Shown: positions 31,769-39,509, counted from the stretch's first letter. The stretch is DNA of 46,199 nt from UBA10649 sp964597445 (GCA_964597445.1 CAZQXO010000015.1:1-46199); one strand, 5' to 3'. Translations and numbers: made by a program. The notes: generated by a model from the sequence alone, not told the origin.

Positions 31769-32836
31769 GTGCAATACTCCCAATTCGTAATGACAACGTT
31801 ATCTTCGCGCCCGGGGCCCAGCGGGCCTGAGCGCGCCACGATGCGCGATGTGGCCGCCCTCGCCCAGGTGAGCCTGAAGACCGTGTCCCGGGTGGTGAAC
31901 CGGGAGCCGGGGGTCCGTCCGGAGCTGGCCGACCGCGTGACCCGGGCGGCGGAGGAGCTGCACTACCGCCCCAATCTGACGGCGAGCAACCTGCGACGGG
32001 CGGACGGCCGCACGGGGACGATCGGACTGCTGGTCGACGATGTGGCGAACCCCTTCTTCGCCGACATCCACCGCGGGGTGGAGGACGTGGCCCGGGAGCG
32101 GGGTGTCGCCGTGATGGCGGCCAGCCTGGATCGCCGGGACGACCTCGAGGCCGACGTGGTCCGGCGCTTCGTGTCCCGGCGCGTGGACGGCCTGATCCTC
32201 GTGCCGACGGCGGTCGACCAGTCGCATCTGGCCACCGAACTGCGCAGCGGGTGGCCTCTCGTCTGCGTCGACCGGCTTCCGTCAGGCATCCATGTCGACG
32301 CGATCATCTCCGACAACCACGCTGCCTCGGTGGCTGCCGTCGAGCACCTCGTGCGTCAGGGCCATCGCCGCATCGGCGTCCTCTGCGACGAGACGACCCT
32401 CATGACCGCCCGCGAGCGACTGGCCGGCTATGAGGAGGCCATGACGAGCGCGGGGCTCACGATCGACCCTGACCTGCGTCGTGTCGACGTGGCGTCCCTC
32501 GACATCAGCGATTCCGCGGCCGTCGACCTGCTCACGCTGCCCGATCCGCCGACCGCCATCTTCGCCGCGCAGAACTACGTGACGATGGGGGTCTGTCGCG
32601 CGCTCCATCGCCTCGGGCTGCAGAACCGCGTGGCCCTGGTGGGCTTCGACGACTTCATGATGGCCGACGTGCTGGATCCCGGGATCACGGTCATGGCGCA
32701 GGACTCCCGCGCCATGGGTCGGCTCGCGGCCCAGACGCTCTTCGATCGCATGGACGGAGCCGAGGGTCCCGTGACGACGCAGATCGTGAAGTCGACCCTC
32801 ATCCCCCGCGGATCTGGGGAAACTCGCCCGGCGTGA
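31769..32836 (+). CDS. LacI-family transcriptional regulator
   Basis: 355 residues from the GTG at 31769, which has AAGGA about 5 nt upstream; ATG codons at 31790 and 31841 are alternatives. The N-terminal helix-turn-helix TMRDVAALAQVSLKTVSRVVN is followed by the hinge helix (YRPNLTASNLRR) and a periplasmic-binding-protein-like effector domain (TIGLLVDDVANPFFADI and the SDNHAAS and GFDDF blocks). It is divergent from the sugar ABC operon and should repress it until a sugar-like effector binds. Its 3' end overlaps the convergent EamA gene by 38 bp. Confidence 0.94.
   Translation: MQYSQFVMTTLSSRPGPSGPERATMRDVAALAQVSLKTVSRVVNREPGVRPELADRVTRAAEELHYRPNLTASNLRRADGRTGTIGLLVDDVANPFFADIHRGVEDVARERGVAVMAASLDRRDDLEADVVRRFVSRRVDGLILVPTAVDQSHLATELRSGWPLVCVDRLPSGIHVDAIISDNHAASVAAVEHLVRQGHRRIGVLCDETTLMTARERLAGYEEAMTSAGLTIDPDLRRVDVASLDISDSAAVDLLTLPDPPTAIFAAQNYVTMGVCRALHRLGLQNRVALVGFDDFMMADVLDPGITVMAQDSRAMGRLAAQTLFDRMDGAEGPVTTQIVKSTLIPRGSGETRPA
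31791..31804. promoter_or_regulatory. LacI-type operator O2
   Basis: TGACAACGTTATCT matches O1 except for two bases in its right part. Its start is 75 bp from that of O1, close to seven helical turns, so a looped complex is possible. It lies just inside the start of the regulator gene, where binding would block its own transcription. Confidence 0.68.
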
Positions 32837-33779
32837 CCGCGACGCCGGAGCGACGGGAGGTCTCGGCCACGACGACTCCTGCCAGCACGATCAGGCCACC
32901 GATGATCTGGGCGCCGGCGAACGTCTCCCCCAGGAGCAGGAAGCCGATCAGGCCCGCCCACAGGGGCTCGGTGGTGCCGACGATGCCGGCTCGCTGAGCT
33001 CCGATGCGGCGCAGGGAGCCAAGCACGAGGAGGAAGGGCACGATGGTGCCCATCAGGATTCCCCAGGTCATCAGGGACCAGATGGGAAGTCCGGAAGAGC
33101 CCTCGATCAGTGGCTCCGCGTCGATGGCGAGGACCTCCCACGGGAAGTCCCACCAGGGCGAGATGACGGCCCACGCGAGGCTGGCGAAGATGAATCCCCA
33201 CATCGTCAGCGAGACGGCATCGCGGTGCTCCTGCCCGGATTCGCCCAGCAGCCAATAGACGGCCAGGGCCACCGCGCACAGCAGACCGGCGATGACACCG
33301 ACGGGATTGAGCGTGAAGCCGCTCCACACCTGCGCCACCATCGCGAGGCCGACGAGGGTGAGCGCGATGGCCAGCCAGATGCGATTGCTGACGGCGCGGC
33401 GGCGCCCGAACTTCAGCCACAGGGCAACGAGAACGGGTGCGAGGAAGGCCAGCAGCGTGCCGATCCCGACGTTCAGCTTGGAGATCGTGAGGAAGTAGAG
33501 GTACTGCACGAACGTGAAGGCGATGACGCCGTACGCGATGAGGAAGGGAAGTTCGCGTCGGGTCACGCGGAAGCGGTCGGGATGCGTGACGGCCACGAAG
33601 GCGACGAGCAGCAGCATGGCTCCGGCGTTGCGCACCTGGGTGAGGTGCATGGGATCGAAGCCCGCGTTCATCGCTGCCTTGGCGATCACGCCGTTCAGAG
33701 CGAACAGGAAGGCGGCCGCCAGGTACATCGCGACGCCGAGCGTGTCGGCACGCCGCGCGTGCACCGCCAGATCCGTCAT
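32799..33779 (-). CDS. EamA/DMT-superfamily transporter
   Basis: 326 residues with ten predicted transmembrane helices in two EamA repeats: the first begins YLAAAFLFALNGVIAKAAM, the second begins in the segment around VSLTMWGFIFASLAWAV and ends GETFAGAQIIGGLIVLAGVVV. DMT proteins mostly export metabolites. The ATG follows the ROK kinase stop by 8 nt, so both are one operon. The last 38 bp overlap the end of the LacI gene on the other strand. The substrate is unknown. Confidence 0.9.
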   Translation of the reverse strand: MTDLAVHARRADTLGVAMYLAAAFLFALNGVIAKAAMNAGFDPMHLTQVRNAGAMLLLVAFVAVTHPDRFRVTRRELPFLIAYGVIAFTFVQYLYFLTISKLNVGIGTLLAFLAPVLVALWLKFGRRRAVSNRIWLAIALTLVGLAMVAQVWSGFTLNPVGVIAGLLCAVALAVYWLLGESGQEHRDAVSLTMWGFIFASLAWAVISPWWDFPWEVLAIDAEPLIEGSSGLPIWSLMTWGILMGTIVPFLLVLGSLRRIGAQRAGIVGTTEPLWAGLIGFLLLGETFAGAQIIGGLIVLAGVVVAETSRRSGVAVTPGEFPQIRGG

Positions 33780-33787
33780 GCCGCAGG

Positions 33788-34537
33788 TCAGTCGGTCTGC
33801 AGGTTCCAGACCCGTGCGCCTCCGATGAGAGCCGCTGAGTTCGGAACGATCACGACGTCGTCGCCGAGCTTGGTGATCGATGTCGGCGTGATGTGCCGAG
33901 AGTTGCCGCCACCGATGTAGAGACGATCCCAGAGGAACACCGGACGCAGGCCCTCGATCATCCGGACGACACGACGTGACCACAGGGCATCGCCGAGGCG
34001 CCGCCTCTCGTGCTCGCCGATGTAGGTGTCGTACGACAGCCCCCAGCGCACCGGAGCCTGCGACATCTCCATGTGAGGTGCGAGCCGACTCCCGTCGAAG
34101 ACCGCGAAGCCGAGTCCGGTGCCGAGGGTCATGACGATCTCGAGGCCGGCCCCGGCGATGACGCCAGCACCGTGGACCTCAGCGTCGTTCAGGACGCGTG
34201 TGGGAATGCCGAGGGCATCCTGCAGTGCGGCCTTCGCGTCGAACCCCTCCCATTCCCGAAGGAGCTCGGGAAGCACGCGAGTGCGCGGACCGGACTTCGT
34301 CACGTAGTGCGGAGTGGTGACCACGACGCCGTGGCGGATCATCCCCGGCATGCCGACCGTCGCGCGTTCGGCCTTCGGCAGCTGGGCGGCGAGGTCGACG
34401 AGGGTCTGGACGAACAGGGAGGTCGGCAGCGGGTAGGGAGTGGGAACCCGGATCGGGTGGGCGCGCATGGTGCCCGCCTCATCGAGGACGGACCCCTTGA
34501 TCCCGCCTCCCCCGCAGTCGATGGCCAGAGTCGTCAT
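33788..34537 (-). CDS. ROK-family sugar kinase (polyphosphate-glucokinase-like)
   Basis: 249 residues from the ATG at 34537; a CAGAAT hexamer (34545-34550, minus strand) ends 7 nt before it. The phosphate loop AIDCGGGGIKG, the VGMPGMI block, NDAEVHGAG with the catalytic Asp, and LGTGLGFAVF identify a ROK kinase. The CxCGxxGC zinc motif of many ROK proteins is absent, as in the polyphosphate glucokinase branch. It would phosphorylate a hexose, possibly the one imported by the neighbouring transporter. It is divergent from tRNA-Ser(GCT) and co-transcribed with the EamA transporter. Confidence 0.87.
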   Translation of the reverse strand: MTTLAIDCGGGGIKGSVLDEAGTMRAHPIRVPTPYPLPTSLFVQTLVDLAAQLPKAERATVGMPGMIRHGVVVTTPHYVTKSGPRTRVLPELLREWEGFDAKAALQDALGIPTRVLNDAEVHGAGVIAGAGLEIVMTLGTGLGFAVFDGSRLAPHMEMSQAPVRWGLSYDTYIGEHERRRLGDALWSRRVVRMIEGLRPVFLWDRLYIGGGNSRHITPTSITKLGDDVVIVPNSAALIGGARVWNLQTD

Positions 34538-34602
34538 GCGGCGCATTCTGCCGGGTGGGTGACCGGTATCCTCGTCGGGTCGCTCGGGCAACCGAGGGGC
34601 AG

Positions 34603-34691
34603 GGAGGTGTCGCCTAGTCCGGTCTATGGCGCCGCACTGCTAATGCGGTTTGGGGTAACCCCCATCGCGAGTTCAAATCTCGCCACCTCCG
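34603..34691 (+). tRNA. tRNA-Ser(GCT)
   Basis: Acceptor GGAGGTG (34603-34609) pairs with CACCTCC (34684-34690), discriminator G34691. Anticodon stem CCGCA/TGCGG closes the loop CTGCTAA, anticodon GCT. The long variable arm (TTGGGGTAACCCCCA region) is typical for serine. TATCCT (34567-34572) is a likely -10. A hairpin terminator follows. Confidence 0.96.
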
Positions 34692-34701
34692 CCCTCACGA
34701 G

Positions 34702-34724
34702 GAGCCCCGCCGCCGGCGGGGCTC
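34702..34724 (+). terminator. Terminator after tRNA-Ser(GCT)
   Basis: GAGCCCCGCC (34702-34711) and GGCGGGGCTC (34715-34724) form a perfect 10-bp stem with a 3-nt loop, 10 nt after the tRNA, followed by TTCC. Confidence 0.82.
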
Positions 34725-34807
34725 TTCCTGCTATCGGGCCGGGCTGCGGGTGGGGGTGCGTGGGTCGCGCGACACGGGGCTACACTCCTCCTGACCCTCG
34801 CGGTCGA

Positions 34808-34880
34808 GCGCCCGTAGCTCAACGGATAGAGCATCTGACTACGGATCAGAAGGTTAGGAGTTCGAATCTCTTCGGGCGCG
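34808..34880 (+). tRNA. tRNA-Arg(ACG)
   Basis: Acceptor GCGCCCG (34808-34814) pairs with CGGGCGC (34873-34879), discriminator G34880. The anticodon stem TCTGA/TCAGA closes CTACGGA, anticodon ACG. TTCGAAT forms the T-loop. TACACT (34781-34786) is a likely -10. A34 should be edited to inosine by TadA, whose gene is at the right end of the window. Confidence 0.97.
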
Positions 34881-34896
34881 CTCATCTGAAGGCGAT

Positions 34897-34914
34897 GCCC
34901 CGCTCTCGCGGGGT
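34897..34914 (+). terminator. Terminator-like hairpin after tRNA-Arg(ACG)
   Basis: CCCCGC (34898-34903) pairs with GCGGGG (34908-34913) around a TCTC loop, extended by one G-T pair. It starts 16 nt after the tRNA. Confidence 0.6.
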
Positions 34915-34959
34915 GCGCAGCCTCCCTCCCGGTGGCGGCGCGTTGGATACGGTCCCCTC

Positions 34960-35103
34960 GTGACTCCGACCAGCAACCGCCCTGGGGAGTCCAGCAGTCG
35001 CGTCAGCTGGTTCGAGCTCTTCTACGACCTCGTCATCGTCGATGGGCTCGTGTGCCTTCTGGTTCGTCGGCGGCGAGCGCAGGCTCGGGAGTTGCCGACG
35101 TGA
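34960..35103 (+). pseudogene. LtrA-family N-terminal remnant
   Basis: A 47-codon frame starting with GTG and containing RVSWFELFYDLVIV, which matches the conserved start of the low temperature requirement A (LtrA) membrane family, normally near 380 residues. After IVDG the family pattern is lost and the frame runs into an Arg-rich stretch and a stop. The rest of the gene is not found here, so this is a truncated or internally deleted copy. TACGGT (34948-34953) still stands 6 nt before the GTG, so the promoter looks intact. The 3' end abuts the convergent HXXEE gene. Confidence 0.65.
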
Positions 35104-35106
35104 GGA

Positions 35107-35733
35107 TCAGCGGCGGAATCGAAGAGCGGGCAGCACCTGGCGATCCTCGAAGGGCGGCGCCTCCCGGCTCTCCATCACGCGGATGAGGCCCACCACGCCA
35201 CCGAGGTTCAGGATCAGCCCGAGCACCAGCCCCACGACGATGTCCGCGACCGACATCAGAGGCCAGGCGAGCACCAGGAACCAGACGACGATCGGCGCGA
35301 AGAGCAGCAGCGACGTCACCATCCCCGGGTTGTAGGGCATGCGGCCGCGGATCGGGATGACGATGAGATGGAGGACGCAGTTGCCCAGGGACACCAGGAT
35401 GGTCGCGAGTCCCAGCCAGAGGGCACTCTCGGCGAACACTGCGGCGAGCACGTACCCGACCCATCCGACTCCGACGTTGACCGCGAGGCCGCTGCGCACA
35501 TTCAGGGGAAAGCGCCACGGATCATCCGATCGGAAGAGCACCACGTTGAGCATGCCCGGAAACCAGCCCGGCCAGCGCCACTCCTCCACCTGATGGGCGA
35601 AGAGGGAGAGCAGGCTCAGCCAGAGCACCAGCGTGAGCGTGGCCATTGATGACGCGGTGAAGGCGAGCCAGACGATGAGGACAATGCCCAGTCCCGCCCC
35701 GACGTCGAACCAGTGTCGCTCCATGAACCGCAT
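35107..35733 (-). CDS. HXXEE domain membrane protein
   Basis: 208 residues, about five transmembrane helices. HQVEE in LFAHQVEEWRWPG, following the second hydrophobic segment, is the motif after which the family is named, and the later block SLGNCVLHLIVIPIRGRMPYNPGMVTS matches its second half. The conserved His and Glu residues suggest a metal site, but no function is known for the family. The ATG has the Shine-Dalgarno AAGGAG. It faces the LtrA remnant and is divergent from the small zinc-ribbon gene. Confidence 0.82.
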   Translation of the reverse strand: MRFMERHWFDVGAGLGIVLIVWLAFTASSMATLTLVLWLSLLSLFAHQVEEWRWPGWFPGMLNVVLFRSDDPWRFPLNVRSGLAVNVGVGWVGYVLAAVFAESALWLGLATILVSLGNCVLHLIVIPIRGRMPYNPGMVTSLLLFAPIVVWFLVLAWPLMSVADIVVGLVLGLILNLGGVVGLIRVMESREAPPFEDRQVLPALRFRR

Positions 35734-35740
35734 GGCATCT

Positions 35741-35774
35741 CCTTGCTGGGGTGACGTGTCCTCGCTGGGGTGAC
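35741..35774. repeat. Direct repeat ahead of the HXXEE gene
   Basis: CCTTGCTGGGGTGAC (35741-35755) and CCTCGCTGGGGTGAC (35760-35774) differ by one base, with a 19-bp period. The first copy overlaps the Shine-Dalgarno of the HXXEE gene. TAGAGT (35783-35788, minus strand) just upstream is a possible -10, placing the repeat in the initially transcribed region. Confidence 0.45.
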
Positions 35775-35948
35775 TTGCGAGAACTCTAGGACTCTCGAGC
35801 CCGCGCCGACGACGTTCACGGAACTCTCAGCACCGCGTCACATGGCCGTCGTCCTCCAGTCACGTCCATGCGCGAGCCTGGGGGGGCTTCCCCACATCGA
35901 GAGGAGACGTGAGCCGTGGTGGGGTCACGTCGGACGAAAGGGGAGACC

Positions 35949-36098
35949 ATGAGCGTCGCGGACCCGAGGACTGCCTGCGCCTGCTGCCACGCGGAGGATG
36001 TCGAGGTTGTGCGGAATGACCGCTGCGGTTTCGTCGTCATCTGCGGGGAATGCGGCTTCGCGCAGGGGGCCACGCTGGCCCATCTGCTCGCCAGCTGA
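35949..36098 (+). CDS. Small zinc-ribbon protein (49 aa)
   Basis: 49 residues with two cysteine knuckles: C10-A-C12-C13 at the N-terminal side and C32-G-E-C35-G-F at the C-terminal side, the spacing of a compact zinc ribbon. A clear Shine-Dalgarno (AAAGGGGAG) precedes the ATG, supporting translation. No family name can be given. Such mini-proteins can bind nucleic acid or act as metal reserves. It lies 36 bp upstream of the structured RNA described next, on the same strand, so the two may be transcribed together or controlled together. Confidence 0.62.
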   Translation: MSVADPRTACACCHAEDVEVVRNDRCGFVVICGECGFAQGATLAHLLAS

Positions 36099-36133
36099 GC
36101 CGACCCATGGGGCGTGTGTGACATAACGATATT

Positions 36134-36458
36134 GGTGTGATTAGAGCGGCCACATTGGCGAAAAAACTTTGGCCAAACCCGTTGCGCCTCCTTGATTTCA
36201 CCCAGCAGACTTATGCCAACGCACCGCAAGGTGCGGGTCGGTTCGAGAACCGGCGGCCTACCGGGCCAGACCCGGAAGACCTGAGTGCTGACAGGTCGGA
36301 CGCACGGAGCGGATCGAGGAGTAGGCGGAGTCGACGCCCCCGGAAACGGTGGGTGGCCGAGGCGGGAAGCGCCCCGCGGAGGGACCGGGAAACCGGCCAC
36401 GCATGAGCTGCTCCGACAGCAGGGCCCCTCGAACTCATACTTCGAGGGGCCCTGTTGC
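36134..36458 (+). ncRNA. Unassigned highly structured RNA (about 325 nt)
   Basis: No convincing reading frame covers this stretch, but it can fold extensively on the plus strand. Elements seen: GCACC-GCAA-GGTGC (36221-36234); a three-way junction closed by GGGTC/GACCC (36235-36239/36269-36273) with two inner hairpins; GACCTG/CAGGTC (36278-36283/36292-36297), whose loop GTGC can pair with GCAC at 36302-36305 as an H-type pseudoknot; CCG-GAAA-CGG (36340-36349); a second junction closed by GTGG/CCAC (36353-36356/36397-36400) containing CCGG-GAAA-CCGG (36385-36396); and a 14-bp terminator. Three GNRA tetraloops occur only on this strand. The 5' end is uncertain: AACGAT (36125-36130) is a possible -10 and GGTG/CACC (36134-36137/36199-36202) a possible closing helix. 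It does not match RNase P, tmRNA, SRP or T-box signatures that I know. A known class (for instance raiA or Ms1-type RNA) is not excluded. Confidence 0.5.
36420..36454. terminator. Terminator closing the structured RNA, possibly bidirectional
   Basis: CAGGGCCCCTCGAA (36420-36433) and TTCGAGGGGCCCTG (36441-36454) form a perfect 14-bp stem with a 7-nt loop, followed by TTGC. It ends the RNA on the plus strand and lies 99 bp beyond the stop of the FkbM gene on the minus strand, so it may serve both. Confidence 0.82.
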
Positions 36459-36553
36459 ATGTGAGTCTGCCGCAGCGACGCCGTCGGACGGCGATGCCAC
36501 GCCGGAGCGCCAGCGGACGACACAGGTCCCGTGCGCGGGTGGTGTCGAGGTCG

Positions 36554-37591
36554 TCAGCGCGGGAAATCCGAGCGCAGGAACGGGTTCTCCCACAGGTGCA
36601 GGCCGTCCTGCACCGTGAACCCCGCGAGCGTGGGGTGGGTCATGGTGAAGTGCGTGACGCAGGGTTCATCGATCGCCAGCCCCCACCCGCGCGGCAGGAA
36701 GAACTCCTGCAGGCGTCCCTCATTGCCGCGGTCCGTCGTGCCGACCGCCATGAGCCTGACCTTGGCCTGGATGTCATCGGCTGTCGCCGTCAGCAGCTCC
36801 GTCTCGACCCCCTGCACGTCGACGTGCAGCAGATCCGTCACGGTGGGTGCGGCGAGAAGATCGGCGATCGTGACGGTCGGGACGTCCCGATGGTCCAGAT
36901 GCGCACCGCGGTAGTCGACGTCCGTGCCGGGGAGGGTCCAGACGGCCCCTCCCATGTCACCTTCGTCGAGCACGGGAAACTGCAGGGTGGTGCGCGTATG
37001 CCATCCGGCGGCACGCACGACCCGCAGGCGCTCCTCGTCCCACGGTTCGCGCAGGGCCGCGGCGACCTCGTCGGGAGTCCCCTCGATCAGTCGGGCGGGC
37101 ACGTCGTTGTCGGCGGCATGCTGCATCGCCCACCCGCTGCGCACCGGATCAGCCTCGACGGCGATGCCGGTCGCGTCGAGACCACGCCGTCGCGCGACCA
37201 CGATTCCCGCGACTGCCCAGGGTGCCCAGCCCGCTCCGATCTCCACGATGCGGAAGGTCCCGTCGGCCGTCGCGATCGCCTGCGCGAGCGCGGCGTACTC
37301 CTCAGCCTCGCTCCGATAGCCGTCGTCCGGAATGGGTAGGTCGGCGCTCACCGTCCCGGCGAGCTCGTCAGGAGCGAACGGCAGCATCGCGATGCGGGTC
37401 CGGACCCCATCCCAGCCGATCAGGAACTCGGGTTCGGGGGTCGGAGGGGATGAGCAGCGCAGGGTCTCCAGCAGAGCCGGCTGGTCGGCCGTCGTGATCG
37501 GCGTCGTCCAGCCGTTGCCGAGACTCGGGACGACGGGGGCGATGGAGGACGCGACCGCCTCGTCGGCCGTCGCGCGTCGGCGCAGACGCAT
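36554..37591 (-). CDS. FkbM-family SAM-dependent methyltransferase
   Basis: 345 residues from the ATG at 37591, which follows a GGGAGGG Shine-Dalgarno. The SAM-binding motif I is IVEIGAGWAPWAVAG; the acidic loop EADPVRSG follows. TVTIADLLAAPTVTDLLHVDVQGVETELL is the FkbM hallmark. The first 75 residues are a variable extension. FkbM enzymes O-methylate sugars or polyketides, and many act on envelope glycans. No glycosyltransferase adjoins it, so the substrate is unknown. It is divergent from the ABC-F gene. Confidence 0.85.
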   Translation of the reverse strand: MRLRRRATADEAVASSIAPVVPSLGNGWTTPITTADQPALLETLRCSSPPTPEPEFLIGWDGVRTRIAMLPFAPDELAGTVSADLPIPDDGYRSEAEEYAALAQAIATADGTFRIVEIGAGWAPWAVAGIVVARRRGLDATGIAVEADPVRSGWAMQHAADNDVPARLIEGTPDEVAAALREPWDEERLRVVRAAGWHTRTTLQFPVLDEGDMGGAVWTLPGTDVDYRGAHLDHRDVPTVTIADLLAAPTVTDLLHVDVQGVETELLTATADDIQAKVRLMAVGTTDRGNEGRLQEFFLPRGWGLAIDEPCVTHFTMTHPTLAGFTVQDGLHLWENPFLRSDFPR

Positions 37592-37739
37592 GCACCCTCC
37601 CCAGCGCCCCAGGACGGACGCATCGCGTGTCGAGCGCCGCAGGCCATCCGGCGCCCTGCTCCTGCCCCCGTCCGGGGGACGATAGCGGCCCAACCGCCTC
37701 CCTGTCGGGACTTGCGTCCGCCACCCGGACAATGGGCAC

Positions 37740-39509
37740 GTGCCCCCGCTCCGCAATCTCGTGAACCTCGAGTCGGTGAGCAAGGCGTACGGGGAGAAGC
37801 CCCTGCTGGCCGACGTGTCGACCGGTGTCCACGCAGGGGAGCGGATCGGTGTCGTCGGCCGCAACGGGGCGGGCAAGTCGACCCTGCTCGCGGTCATGGC
37901 CGGTGATGTGCCCGTCGACTCCGGCCGTGTGAGCGCCACCTCGGATGCCGTCATCGGAGTGCTGCGCCAGTCGCCGGTGGCGGATCCGGAGAGCACGGTG
38001 GCGCAGGCGGTGATGGGCGACCAGCAGACCCACGAGTGGGCCGCGAATCCGCGAGCGCGCGAGGTCCTCACGGCCCTGCTCGGCGGCTACGACGATGAGC
38101 GGCTCGGTCGCCGTATCGGCACCCTCTCGGGCGGCGAGCGACGCCGTGTGGATCTCGCGACCCTGCTCATCCGCGACCTCGACCTGCTGATCCTGGACGA
38201 GCCCACGAACCACCTCGACGTGGAGATCGTCGCGTGGCTGGCGCAGCACCTCAAGGGGCGCCCGAACCTCGCCGTCGTGGTCGTGACGCACGATCGGTGG
38301 TTCCTCGACGAGGTGAGCGACCGTACGTGGGAGGTCGTCGGCGGACGCGTCGAGGAGTATGACGGCGGCTACAGCGCCTACGTGCTCGCGAAGGCGGAGC
38401 GGCTCCGCCAAGCCGCGTCGGCGGAGGCGCGACGCAACAACCTGATCCGCAAGGAGCTCGCGTGGCTGCGCCGGGGAGCACCGGCGCGCACTTCGAAGCC
38501 GAAGTTCCGCATCGACGCGGCCAACGAGCTGATCAGCAATGAGCCACCGCCGCGCGACACGATCGAACTGCTCACTTTCGCCAACGCCCGACTCGGCAAG
38601 ACCGTGATCGAGGTGCACGATGCCGAGCTCCGCGTGGGTGATCGCACCCTGATCGACCGGCTGACCTGGAACATCGGCCCCGGCCAGCGCATCGGACTCC
38701 TGGGTGCCAATGGTGCGGGAAAGACGTCACTCATCCGGATGCTCCTGGGCGAGATCGCTCCTACGCAGGGGAAGGTCGTCACCGGCGTGACGGTGCGTCC
38801 GGCCTACCTCTCGCAGCACCTCGAGGAGCTGGACCCGTCCTGGCGAGTGCTGGAGGCGGTGCAGCGGGTCGCCGAGCGCGTGGACCTCGGCAAGGGCCGG
38901 GAGCTGACGGCCTCGCAGATGTGCGAGCGTCTGGGCTTCGGGGCCGACGGCCAGTGGACACCGGTGGGCGACCTCTCGGGCGGTGAGCGCCGGCGTCTCC
39001 AGCTGACCCGCCTGCTCATGGGCGAGCCCAACGTCCTCGTCCTCGACGAGCCCACCAACGACTTCGACGTCGAGACGCTGAGTGCCCTGGAGGACCTGCT
39101 CGACGGCTTCGCCGGAACCCTCATCGTCGTGTCTCACGATCGCTACTTCCTCGAGCGCGTATGCGACGACTTCGTCGCCCTGCTCGGTGACGGTGCGCTT
39201 CGCGAGCTCCCGAGCGGCGTCGACGAGTACCTCGCCCGGAGAGCCAGCGGCGCCCCGACCGTCGCGGCCGCGCGCCCGAGCTCGGAGGAGCCGCGCTCCT
39301 CGGCCGCAGTGCAGCGTGACCAGCGCAAGGCCCTGGCACGCGTCGAGCGCCAGATCGAGAAGCTCACTGCGCAGGAGCAGTCCCTTCACGAGCAGATTAC
39401 CGAGCACGCTGCCGACTACGCCAAGGTTGCCGAGCTCGACGCCCAGCTGCGTGCGGTCACGTCTCAGCGGCATGCGGCCGAGGACGAATGGCTCGCCCTC
39501 GCGACGTAG
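37740..39509 (+). CDS. ABC-F family ATPase
   Basis: 589 residues with two ABC domains in one chain and no membrane part. Walker A motifs are GRNGAGKST (40-48) and GANGAGKTS; both signature motifs read LSGGERRR; both Walker B motifs read LDEPTN. The linker between them is charged and a C-terminal coiled coil (about 520-585) is present, as in Uup-like ABC-F proteins. They act on ribosomes, as translation or antibiotic-resistance factors, and Uup also affects DNA. GTG at 37740 lies 6 nt after GACAAT (37728-37733), suggesting a leaderless mRNA. Confidence 0.93.
   Translation: MPPLRNLVNLESVSKAYGEKPLLADVSTGVHAGERIGVVGRNGAGKSTLLAVMAGDVPVDSGRVSATSDAVIGVLRQSPVADPESTVAQAVMGDQQTHEWAANPRAREVLTALLGGYDDERLGRRIGTLSGGERRRVDLATLLIRDLDLLILDEPTNHLDVEIVAWLAQHLKGRPNLAVVVVTHDRWFLDEVSDRTWEVVGGRVEEYDGGYSAYVLAKAERLRQAASAEARRNNLIRKELAWLRRGAPARTSKPKFRIDAANELISNEPPPRDTIELLTFANARLGKTVIEVHDAELRVGDRTLIDRLTWNIGPGQRIGLLGANGAGKTSLIRMLLGEIAPTQGKVVTGVTVRPAYLSQHLEELDPSWRVLEAVQRVAERVDLGKGRELTASQMCERLGFGADGQWTPVGDLSGGERRRLQLTRLLMGEPNVLVLDEPTNDFDVETLSALEDLLDGFAGTLIVVSHDRYFLERVCDDFVALLGDGALRELPSGVDEYLARRASGAPTVAAARPSSEEPRSSAAVQRDQRKALARVERQIEKLTAQEQSLHEQITEHAADYAKVAELDAQLRAVTSQRHAAEDEWLALAT

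Noticed and set aside
36300..36400. T-box or cobalamin riboswitch in the structured RNA
   Set aside because: A GGAGTAGG-like stretch recalls actinobacterial T-boxes, but the TGGNACCGCG T-box sequence and a downstream same-strand target gene are missing; the B12 box is also absent.
35816..36523. Minus-strand frame of 235 codons across the zinc-ribbon gene and the structured RNA
   Set aside because: Its translation is Ser/Arg/Pro-rich without domain pattern and has no ribosome site; plus-strand features explain the region better.
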